Source: Bacillota bacterium
Lineage (GTDB): Bacteria > Bacillota > Clostridia > Acetivibrionales > JAEZXR01
NCBI GenBank assembly: GCA_023419605.1
Contig: JAEZXR010000074.1
Span: 1 to 11,284, forward strand
DNA: 11,284 bases
Direction: 5' to 3'
Positions 1 through 5,515 of this stretch are shown in pieces (the first letter of the stretch is position 1; every line of letters starts with the position of its first letter). The notes beneath the pieces were generated by a model. That model saw nothing but the letters and a program-made list of their open reading frames with translations, was not told the DNA's origin and did no database searches. Position numbers and translations under genes: made by a program.

Positions 1-41
1 TACTTGGAGGGAAACCTCCCGGGAAAGTAGGTCGCTGCCAG
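1..41 (+). rRNA. rrf: 5S ribosomal RNA, 3' end (partial)
   Basis: The window opens inside a 5S rRNA. The segment carries the late hairpin (GGAGGG, short loop, CCTCCC) followed by AAAGTAGGTCGCTGCCAG, the characteristic 3' end of 5S rRNA in Firmicutes. The 5' part lies outside the window. A tRNA follows eight bases later, as is common at the end of clostridial rRNA operons. The exact 3' end is uncertain by a few bases. Confidence 0.9.
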
Positions 42-49
42 ATTTATAT

Positions 50-125
50 TCCTCAATAGCTCAGTTGGTAGAGCATGCGGCTGTTAACCGCAGGGTCGTA
101 GGTTCGAGTCCTACTTGAGGAGCCA
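50..125 (+). tRNA. tRNA-Asn (anticodon GTT)
   Basis: A complete cloverleaf is visible. The acceptor stem is TCCTCAA (50-56) with TTGAGGA (115-121), the discriminator base is G122, and CCA (123-125) is encoded. The anticodon loop is CTGTTAA with GTT at 83-85, specifying asparagine. The T arm carries the GGTTCGAGTCC-type sequence. It directly follows the 5S rRNA and is probably processed from the same rRNA operon transcript. Confidence 0.97.
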
Positions 126-128
126 AAA

Positions 129-154
129 CCTGAAACTTTTGTTTCGGGTTTTTT
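129..154 (+). terminator. Intrinsic terminator of the rRNA/tRNA operon
   Basis: An 8-bp stem, CCTGAAAC (129-136) with GTTTCGGG (141-148), including one T.G wobble, closes a TTTT loop and is followed by a run of T from 149. It begins four bases after the CCA end of tRNA-Asn, where an rRNA operon terminator is expected. Confidence 0.9.
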
Positions 155-172
155 AGTTTTTAATCTGCACAT

Positions 173-238
173 AAAACATAAAAACCTCCTGAAAGTACAT
201 CTTAGAAGATCTGTTCTTTTAGGAGGTTTTTATGTTTT
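173..238. terminator. Long perfect inverted repeat, probable bidirectional terminator
   Basis: The arms 173-190 and 221-238 are perfectly complementary over 18 bp. Pairing continues inward (191-195 with 216-220, then 197-199 with 212-214 past one mismatch), leaving a loop of about 12 nt. The arms contain A and T tracts, so a transcript from either side would meet a stem and a U-rich stretch. It lies between the rRNA operon and the convergent minus-strand small gene and could insulate the two. Its length is well above that of a usual terminator. Confidence 0.6.
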
Positions 239-278
239 TAGGTTTTCTGCTGAATATAAATTATAGTTATAAATAAAT

Positions 279-311
279 AAAATGGATATCTTTGAAATAG
301 ATATCCATTTT
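279..311 (-). terminator. Hairpin, likely terminator of the minus-strand small gene
   Basis: A perfect 13-bp inverted repeat, AAAATGGATATCT (279-291) with AGATATCCATTTT (299-311), closes a 7-nt loop. Read on the minus strand it follows the stop codon at 393 by about 80 bases, and the arm ends in a T-rich stretch. It could also act on plus-strand transcripts. Confidence 0.55.
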
Positions 312-392
312 AGTCGGTAGTATAAGAAAGTCCTACTTTTATTCGGTCTATTTCCTATACAAATCCATTTAAGTACATAACGCGGTTATTTC

Positions 393-509
393 TTATTCCT
401 CTCTGTATCCGAAACCAAAGCCGTTAAAGAACAAGAACAAGAATACCAGAATAAAGAACAGTATCTCGCTGTTTTCGCCAAAAAGTCCAAAACCTCTTCC
501 GTCTGCCAT
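393..509 (-). CDS. Small hydrophobic Gly/Phe-rich protein (38 aa, YjcZ-like)
   Basis: This is a 38-codon gene starting at ATG (507-509, minus strand) with a textbook AGGAGGT ribosome binding site at 517-523 and a 7-nt spacer. The product starts MADGRGFGLFGENSEI, has one hydrophobic segment rich in Phe and Leu (about residues 16-29), and ends in a Gly/Phe stretch and charged YREE. The combination of Gly-rich ends and one hydrophobic stretch resembles the tiny YjcZ-type proteins of spore-forming Firmicutes, often linked with sporulation; that link is by composition only. A single membrane-inserted helix is likely. The strong start signal, intact frame and a hairpin downstream on the same strand argue for a real gene. 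No sporulation sigma-factor promoter was recognised with confidence upstream. Confidence 0.75.
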   Translation of the reverse strand: MADGRGFGLFGENSEILFFILVFLFLFFNGFGFGYREE

Positions 510-523
510 TGTTTTTACCTCCT

Positions 524-937
524 ATTTGATTAGTACAGTACATAGTATTCTTTTACTTAAAAGTTGGTTACAAAAAAATTAATTCTATTCAAAGTAGCTT
601 TTAGCTGTAAGTAAGTACACTTGTTCAAGATCTATATAGTCTAATATGAACTAACATTTTAAAATATTGATAGACACGTATCATTCCTGTGTATAAAATA
701 AAAAATACAAAAATTCTTGTGATACCATTTATGGAGGAAAATAATATACAAAAAATCCTTTTTTAATTTGTAAAAGTTTATATAACAATGTGTTCTAAAT
801 ATAAATTAAAACGCATATTATAGCTTCTGTTGAATAAAAAATAAATGCTAACAATAACCGATACTTGAATTTCAACATTATAATCACTACCAAATTTGAT
901 AGAAGATTTGTAGTCGATGGATGATTTAATTTAGCAT
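524..937. other. AT-rich intergenic region between divergent genes
   Basis: This stretch separates the minus-strand small gene from glgC and should hold promoters for both. It is very AT-rich with many A and T tracts. A TATAAT occurs at 879-884, but no acceptable -35 box lies 16-18 bases upstream, so I do not call a promoter. No convincing ORF with a ribosome binding site, RNA gene or long repeat was seen. Confidence 0.5.
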
Positions 938-949
938 AGGGGGAGTTTT

Positions 950-2083
950 ATGCGTAAAGAATGTATTTCTATGATACTTGCAGGCGGGAGAGGTGAAAGA
1001 TTAGGTGTTCTGACTGAAAATATTGCAAAACCTGCAGTTCCTTTTGGTGGGAAATATAAAATCATTGATTTTACTCTTAGTAACTGCGCGAATTCAGGAA
1101 TTGACACTATAGGAGTGCTGACTCAATATGAACCGTTTTCCTTAAATTCTTATATAGGGAAGGGAACGACATGGGATTTATACAGAAAGCGTGGAGGGAT
1201 CGAGGTGCTGCCACCCTATATGAGAAGAAATGGGGGGCAATGGTACAAAGGCACTGCGAATGCAGTGTATCAGAATATACAATTTATTGAGCATTATCAT
1301 CCACAGTATGTCATGATCTTATCCGGAGATCATATTTATAAAATGGATTATTCTCAAATGCTCAAGTTCCATAAGGATAAGAATTCGGAGGTTACGATTT
1401 CCGCCATAACCGTACCTTTAAAGGAATCGGGAAGATTCGGAATAATAAATACCGATGAGGATAATCGAGTCTCCGGATTTGAGGAAAAGCCAAGGAATCC
1501 TAAGAGCAATATAGGTTCTATGGGAGTTTATATTTTCAATTGGAGTGTGCTTCGACAGTATCTAGCAGCGGACGAATGCAGTGAGGCTTCGAATCATGAT
1601 TTCGGGAAAGACTTGATACCTGCGATGCTTCAGAGTGGTGTTAAGATGTACACATATCCTTTTACAGGGTACTGGAAGGATGTCGGTACTGTGGAAAGCT
1701 TATGGGAAGCAAATATGGATCTGCTGACAGAGGTACCGAAACTAAATTTGTATGATAAGAGTTGGCCTATTTATTCCTTTCATCCAACCAGGCCTCCTGA
1801 GTATATTGGAGATACTGCTCGGGTGAAAAGGGCTATTTTAGCAGATGGATGCATTGTGCACGGAGAAGTCGTAAGTTCCATACTATCTCCGGAGGTTTAT
1901 GTTGGAAAAGGCAGTACTGTCAGTAACTCGGTTATTATGCCCAATGTAGTTATTCAAGATAATGTAGTTATTGACAGAGCCATCGTTTGCCCGGGAACGG
2001 TTTTGCATAGCGGAACTATTATCCGTGGAGGAATTAATATTGCACTGATAGGAGAGGAAGAGCTGCAGATTGCAATTCGATAA
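950..2083 (+). CDS. glgC: Glucose-1-phosphate adenylyltransferase (ADP-glucose pyrophosphorylase)
   Basis: It makes ADP-glucose from ATP and glucose-1-phosphate, the committed step of bacterial glycogen synthesis, in the cytoplasm. The 377-residue length is normal for a Firmicutes GlgC. Visible motifs are the nucleotide-binding AGGRGERL (11-18), KPAVPFGG (27-34), GTANAVYQN (101-109), SGDHIYKMDY (125-134), FEEKP (177-181) and YWKDVGT (241-247). The C-terminal part from about residue 283 is hexapeptide-like, fitting the left-handed beta-helix. The start is supported by AGGGGGAG at 938-945. In Bacillus and many Clostridia glgC is followed by glgD and glgA; here the next gene is an unrelated ketoacyl synthase under its own promoter, so this glgC is isolated in the window. 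Paralogue GlgD is an alternative, but the intact N-terminal GGRGERL loop favours the catalytic GlgC. Confidence 0.95.
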   Translation: MRKECISMILAGGRGERLGVLTENIAKPAVPFGGKYKIIDFTLSNCANSGIDTIGVLTQYEPFSLNSYIGKGTTWDLYRKRGGIEVLPPYMRRNGGQWYKGTANAVYQNIQFIEHYHPQYVMILSGDHIYKMDYSQMLKFHKDKNSEVTISAITVPLKESGRFGIINTDEDNRVSGFEEKPRNPKSNIGSMGVYIFNWSVLRQYLAADECSEASNHDFGKDLIPAMLQSGVKMYTYPFTGYWKDVGTVESLWEANMDLLTEVPKLNLYDKSWPIYSFHPTRPPEYIGDTARVKRAILADGCIVHGEVVSSILSPEVYVGKGSTVSNSVIMPNVVIQDNVVIDRAIVCPGTVLHSGTIIRGGINIALIGEEELQIAIR

Positions 2084-2156
2084 GGAACATTAAGTTTTAT
2101 AGAAAAAATATGGCATGCTAAATGAGTCTACAATACATCAATGAAGTAATAAATAT

Positions 2157-2184
2157 AAATTTGTCTGTATTTTTAGACAAATTT
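2157..2184 (+). terminator. Weak hairpin downstream of glgC
   Basis: A perfect 10-bp stem, AAATTTGTCT (2157-2166) with AGACAAATTT (2175-2184), closes an 8-nt loop 73 bases after the glgC stop. It is AT-rich and has no proper T tract after it, so its efficiency as a terminator is doubtful. Confidence 0.4.
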
Positions 2185-2250
2185 AGCAAATATTCGATAA
2201 GCAGCTGTAGATTATTTAAAATAATTACTAAAAATTTGCTAGGAACCGTC

Positions 2251-2279
2251 TTGTATAATTTGACATGTTATGCTATAAT
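2251..2279 (+). promoter_or_regulatory. Sigma-A-type promoter with extended -10, upstream of the riboswitch
   Basis: The -35 box is TTGTAT (2251-2256), followed by an exact 17-bp spacer and a perfect -10 TATAAT (2274-2279) preceded by TGC, the extended -10 motif. Transcription would start near 2286, about 30 bases before the c-di-GMP aptamer. That position relative to the aptamer adds support. Confidence 0.8.
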
Positions 2280-2290
2280 CTGACATGTAA
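2261..2290 (+). repeat. Direct repeat TGACATGTWA flanking the -10 box, possible operator
   Basis: TGACATGTTA (2261-2270) and TGACATGTAA (2281-2290) are spaced 20 bp start to start, about two helical turns. They lie on either side of the -10 hexamer, and each contains the palindrome ACATGT. The position would let a bound regulator block RNA polymerase. No regulator gene next to it suggests an identity. Confidence 0.35.
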
Positions 2291-2317
2291 GTAATTTCGT
2301 TGGAACAATTTCATAAA

Positions 2318-2406
2318 ATTGTCGAAAAAGGCAAACTTATCGAAAGATAGGGACGCAAAGCCATGGGTCTAAAGTAATTCAACTATGACTGCCAGGTTAC
2401 CACAAT
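2318..2406 (+). promoter_or_regulatory. Cyclic di-GMP-I (GEMM-I) riboswitch aptamer
   Basis: All hallmarks of the class are present. P1 can form from ATTGT (2318-2322) and ACAAT (2402-2406). P2 is CTTATC-GAAA-GATAGG (2336-2351), capped by a GNRA tetraloop. It is followed by the signature GGACGCAAAGCC (2351-2362). P3 carries an 11-nt-receptor-like pair, TCTAAAG (2368-2374) and CTATGA (2383-2388), that would dock the tetraloop. The 3' side is GCCAGGTTACC (2391-2401). By alignment from memory with the Vibrio Vc2 aptamer, the ligand-reading G20 and C92 correspond to G2330 and C2400. G at the first position points to c-di-GMP rather than the cGAMP-preferring variants, which carry A there. It sits between a strong promoter and an intrinsic terminator, so it should control the operon that follows. 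Confidence 0.95.
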
Positions 2407-2413
2407 GGAGATT

Positions 2414-2451
2414 TAGCTCAGTGGGGTAACTGTGCCTATTGGGCTATTTTT
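2414..2451 (+). terminator. Riboswitch expression platform: intrinsic terminator
   Basis: Positions 2414-2425 pair with 2435-2446 in a continuous 12-bp stem with three G.U wobbles and a 9-nt loop, followed by TTTTT (2447-2451). An alternative fold excludes it: 2396-2401 with 2425-2430, 2402-2403 with 2421-2422, and 2408-2410 with 2417-2419. That fold uses the aptamer 3' side (C2400 and the P1 strand) and the terminator 5' arm. Ligand binding should therefore free the terminator, which predicts an OFF switch. Confidence 0.8.
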
Positions 2452-2487
2452 ATGCCGATTTACACAAATACAACAGGGGGGTAGCTT

Positions 2488-3501
2488 ATGCTAAGAGAGG
2501 TATATAGTGCAGGAATTATAGGATTAGGCAGCAATATGCCGGAAGAAGTCAGAAAAAATGATTTTTGGGACAATATGAACATTGTCAATCTCACACGAAA
2601 GGAAAGAAATCCTTTTGAAGGAATCGATGAAAGAAGAGTGTTTCCCGAGGATATTATTCCTTCCGATGCAGAAGTAGAGGCAGGAAGACGGGCTATTAAA
2701 GACTCTGGGTTAGACCCTGATGAAATTGATCTTGTTATGGTGCACTCCATGCTTCAGGATGAACTGATACCTGGAAATGCAAGCTTGGTACAGCACAAGT
2801 TGGGATTGAGAAATGCCGGTGCCTGGAACATGGATACATGCTGTTCAAGTTTTGTTACCATGTCTATTGCGGCTTCTAATCTTATAGCGATGGGTACATT
2901 TAAAAATATTTTAATTGTTACATCCGTTTTCCACCGTCATATGTTGGATTTTTCACACTACATAAGTCCTAGCCTCGGAGATGGTGCAGCAGCAGTTGTT
3001 ATGGGTCGTGTATCCGAAGGAAGAGGATATATCACCTCCCATTGCGCATCCAACGGTGCATACCACGATGCATTTACTTTGAAAGAACGCATTCCGGATG
3101 GACAGAAGTGGGTGCATTACAAGCCTTCTCCTTCCAAGCCGGTTTTGGTATTTAATGATGAGACAGCATATAAAATCGGTAAAAACTCGTTAAAAGATAT
3201 GGTAGGGGTACTAAATACTTTGTTGGACAAAGCGAAGGTAAGGCCGGAAGACATTGATTTCTTTGTTTCGCACCAGCCGGTTCATTGGTCTCATGATGCG
3301 TGGAGAGATGCCTTGGGAATTCCAGCTACAAAGTCCTACCAGACCTTTAGAAAGTACGGAAATCTTGCCTCTACTACTATTCCTGTCAATTTGTTTGAGG
3401 CGAGAGAAAAAGGACTTCTCCATGACGATGGTATTGTTTTGATGACATCCTCCGGTGCAGGAGAGAATTTTTCAGCAGCACTGTTCAAATGGGGTAAATA
3501 G
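2488..3501 (+). CDS. 3-oxoacyl-ACP synthase III-like condensing enzyme (FabH/PqsD-type)
   Basis: It is a thiolase-fold ketosynthase of the KAS III group, expected to load an acyl group from an acyl-CoA on its cysteine and condense it with a malonyl unit or another acceptor. The 337-residue length fits the family. The catalytic triad is visible: Cys119 in DTCCSSF, His262 in SHQPVHW and Asn292 in KYGNLASTTIP. The glycine-rich GDGAAAVVMG (164-173) and C-terminal TSSGAGENFSAALFKWG (320-336) are typical. The His motif differs from the FabH HQAN consensus (HQPV), and no fab genes or acyl carrier protein are adjacent, so housekeeping fatty acid initiation is less likely than a specialised metabolite role as in PqsD or similar enzymes. 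The start is fixed by AGGGGGGT (2475-2482). It is the first gene after the c-di-GMP riboswitch and shares its unit with a CoA ligase, a plausible substrate supplier. Confidence 0.88.
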   Translation: MLREVYSAGIIGLGSNMPEEVRKNDFWDNMNIVNLTRKERNPFEGIDERRVFPEDIIPSDAEVEAGRRAIKDSGLDPDEIDLVMVHSMLQDELIPGNASLVQHKLGLRNAGAWNMDTCCSSFVTMSIAASNLIAMGTFKNILIVTSVFHRHMLDFSHYISPSLGDGAAAVVMGRVSEGRGYITSHCASNGAYHDAFTLKERIPDGQKWVHYKPSPSKPVLVFNDETAYKIGKNSLKDMVGVLNTLLDKAKVRPEDIDFFVSHQPVHWSHDAWRDALGIPATKSYQTFRKYGNLASTTIPVNLFEAREKGLLHDDGIVLMTSSGAGENFSAALFKWGK

Positions 3502-3546
3502 GTGAATTTATTTCGGAATTCTGGAAATTGAAAGATATTACAGTAA

Positions 3547-3589
3547 GATAACAAGTTTTCAGGACAAGATGTACTATAAACTTGTTATT
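3547..3589 (+). repeat. Intra-operon inverted repeat (hairpin) between the KAS III and STAS-like genes
   Basis: The arm ATAACAAGTTT (3548-3558) pairs perfectly with AAACTTGTTAT (3578-3588), and G3547.T3589 adds a wobble, around a 19-nt loop. No T tract follows. It lies in the 142-bp gap inside the operon and may be an RNA-stability or processing element, or an inefficient terminator. Confidence 0.45.
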
Positions 3590-3643
3590 CGCCATGTGAT
3601 ATCTGCTCGTTTCCTAAAAATAAAAATATGGAGGTCGTTTTAA

Positions 3644-4000
3644 ATGTTTGAAATTAAGATTAATACTTTGAAAAACAGACTGTATGTTACAGTCGATGGT
3701 ACTATTACAGCAAATGAGCTGGATGCTTACAGAGCTAGTATGAAGAAAAATGTAACAATGTTGAAATCAGGATTCACTGCTTTACTGGATCTAAGAAAAA
3801 CATCCGTTTTTGACCAGGATACCATGATGCAGCTCCAAGGAACTAAGGAAATTGCCGTAGCAGGTGGTTTAAGCAAAAGCGCAATGGTAGTTGAGTCTGC
3901 TACATTGAAAATGCAGATGAACAGGAATTTCAAGGATGTTGGTCCACAGGACAGAGCATTCAATGATATAGCAGAAGCAGAACAATTTCTGAATGAATAA
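3644..4000 (+). CDS. SpoIIAA/STAS-like small protein, copy 1
   Basis: This 118-residue soluble protein has alternating beta and alpha segments and looks like the SpoIIAA-like group of the STAS/SEC14 fold: an N-terminal strand pair (KNRLYVTVDGTITANEL, 10-26), a helix, then the core strand FTALLDLRK (44-52), ending in a helix EAEQFLNE. It lacks the DSSG/DCSG phosphoacceptor of true anti-anti-sigma factors, so phosphoswitching is not evident. It is clearly paralogous to the 117-residue protein at 6744-7097: the KNR-YVG-T-ELYR segments match at 10 of 21 positions by eye. The start has GGAGG at 3630-3634. Its biochemical role is unknown; SpoIIAA-like and SEC14-like folds bind hydrophobic ligands or protein partners, which is the inference I favour in this operon. 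Confidence 0.7.
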   Translation: MFEIKINTLKNRLYVTVDGTITANELDAYRASMKKNVTMLKSGFTALLDLRKTSVFDQDTMMQLQGTKEIAVAGGLSKSAMVVESATLKMQMNRNFKDVGPQDRAFNDIAEAEQFLNE

Positions 4001-4015
4001 TTTGCCATGGTAAGA

Positions 4016-4163
4016 GAATTCCAATAGCCGAAGTATAAAGGTATCCTATTTTGAAGCTCATAAATAACCAGGGGATAAAACGGCCGGATTTTTGGACAGT
4101 TTTCTCACGGGAAAATACAGATTCAAAGTAGGATACCTTTAAAAATATAGGTTGTTGGAATTT
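4016..4163 (+). ncRNA. Candidate structured RNA: nested long inverted repeats before the chemoreceptor gene
   Basis: Two coaxial helices can be drawn. The outer one pairs 4016-4029 with 4150-4163 (14 bp, three G.U wobbles). The inner one pairs 4037-4055 with 4122-4140 (19 bp, one U.G wobble at 4049/4128). They are separated by an internal loop and cap a 66-nt apical region rich in GGCCGG and A/U tracts. The wobbles pair only in RNA from the plus strand; the minus-strand copy would have A.C mismatches. The element fills the gap between the copy 1 STAS-like gene and the MCP ribosome binding site. I do not recognise it as any known riboswitch class. A small mobile element with long inverted repeats is the main alternative. 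Confidence 0.5.
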
Positions 4164-4203
4164 ATATGTTATTTCATGACAAAATGCAGGAGTAAAGGAT
4201 GAT

Positions 4204-5463
4204 ATGATGAAGTTTACAAATAAGATTACAGGAAAACGCATTGGAATGATATTGCTGTGCGTTTTGATTATAGCATTATTGGTTTTCAATGTGGTACAGC
4301 ATTTATTTCTAAAAAATACGATTGCTGTAATTATCGTTTCCGGATTACTATTATTCATCTCATTAGCACTTGTTATTTCTTGCTTTTCATTTCAGAGGTT
4401 TATTACAAAGGCAAACTCATTCTTTGAAGATGTAAATGACAATGGATTGAGTGTTCGGTTTGAAACGAAAGAAAAAGGCAATTTAGGTCAGTTAGGCTTG
4501 AAAATGAATTTTTTTATCGGTAAAATGGACCAGGCGCTTAAAGAGTATAGGGACATCACCGGTACAGTATCGGAGATGGCTGCCGGTATACAGGAGTCAA
4601 CACAAGAGACCGGTAAATCCGTAGAACAGGTGACAACGACGATTTATGAGATTGCTCAAGGAAGCAGTGAGCAATCCAGAAGTATGCAGGAAACTGCCGA
4701 TTTGATCGAAATGGCTTCTGAAGCCATAGGTGAAGTAACCCGTAATGCATCACAGGTTGAAAATGATGCGAAGACCTCTGCGGAGCTGATTGCTACCAAT
4801 GAAGGAATTGTAGCGAATCTAAAGGAAAATACCCAACAGACGATTAATATATCTAATGAAGTTTCTTCCACTATCAATGAAATGAACAGTAAATCGGAAG
4901 CGATTAGCGGTATCGTGGGATTGATTACACAGATCGCCTCACAGACAAATCTTCTGGCATTAAATGCAGCGATTGAAGCAGCAAGAGCAGGAGAAGCAGG
5001 AAGAGGCTTTGCAGTGGTAGCTGATGAAATTAGAGCACTGGCCGAGCAATCTACCGGGTCTGCAAAGGAAATTACACGTATACTTACAGATTCGCTGAAC
5101 GATACGAGATTAGCGGCAGAGAAAATGTCTGAGGCCAACAAAATTATTGGAAGCCAGGAGGATATCATACATAGGATTGAAGAAATTTTCTCCAAAACAA
5201 AGAATGTAATCGGACAGTTTGCCATCCAAATGAAAAAATCCAGTAACACACTGACAGAAGTAAATGTAGCTATTGATGAGATTAACAATCAGGCTCAAAC
5301 TGTGGCCAGAATTGTTGAAAGCAATGCAGCTGCAACAGAAGAGGTATCGGCAGCAAGTGAAGAGCAGCAGAGTGTTATCGAATCTATTTTTGAGCAGATT
5401 TCCAGCATGACGGAACTTACAGCCAGGTTGGAGGAGAAGATGAGAAGCCTGGGCGTGAAGTAA
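4204..5463 (+). CDS. Methyl-accepting chemotaxis protein lacking an extracellular sensor domain
   Basis: Transmembrane chemoreceptor of 419 residues that would control the CheA kinase through CheW. Two hydrophobic helices (about 13-35 and 38-62) are joined by only a few residues, so there is effectively no extracellular ligand domain. A short linker, possibly a degenerate HAMP (about 63-115), leads to a long coiled-coil signalling region. The hairpin tip is unmistakable: QTNLLALNAAIEAARAGEAG (247-266), then RGFAVVADEIRALAEQS (267-283). Glu/Gln-rich patches before and after are typical methylation zones. Start ATG 4204 is preceded by CAGGAG (4187-4192) and AAAGGA (4194-4199); ATG 4207 is also possible. 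Such receptors sense something in the membrane or cytoplasm, or are driven by a partner protein. Its place between a ketosynthase, a CoA ligase and two STAS-like proteins suggests it responds to their product or to those small proteins. Confidence 0.93.
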   Translation: MMKFTNKITGKRIGMILLCVLIIALLVFNVVQHLFLKNTIAVIIVSGLLLFISLALVISCFSFQRFITKANSFFEDVNDNGLSVRFETKEKGNLGQLGLKMNFFIGKMDQALKEYRDITGTVSEMAAGIQESTQETGKSVEQVTTTIYEIAQGSSEQSRSMQETADLIEMASEAIGEVTRNASQVENDAKTSAELIATNEGIVANLKENTQQTINISNEVSSTINEMNSKSEAISGIVGLITQIASQTNLLALNAAIEAARAGEAGRGFAVVADEIRALAEQSTGSAKEITRILTDSLNDTRLAAEKMSEANKIIGSQEDIIHRIEEIFSKTKNVIGQFAIQMKKSSNTLTEVNVAIDEINNQAQTVARIVESNAAATEEVSAASEEQQSVIESIFEQISSMTELTARLEEKMRSLGVK

Positions 5464-5515
5464 ACCAGACTTAAAAACAAATTGCTATTGACGTAAAGTG
5501 TGAGGTGCAGAATTT

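Noticed and set aside
232..276. A 14-codon ORF (ATG 232) with a perfect AGGAGG at 221-226
   Set aside because: The ribosome binding site is part of the 3' arm of the long hairpin and its sequence is explained by the inverted repeat. The peptide is short and there is no promoter; most likely coincidence.
4016..4163. A second c-di-GMP riboswitch (class I or II) before the MCP
   Set aside because: It has neither the GGACGCAAAGCC signature and GNRA-capped P2 of class I nor any segment I recognise from class II; the long continuous helices do not fit either aptamer.
4656..5288. 210-codon open frame on the minus strand
   Set aside because: It is the antisense shadow of the MCP coiled coil; the repetitive codon pattern keeps this frame open, and there is no start signal.
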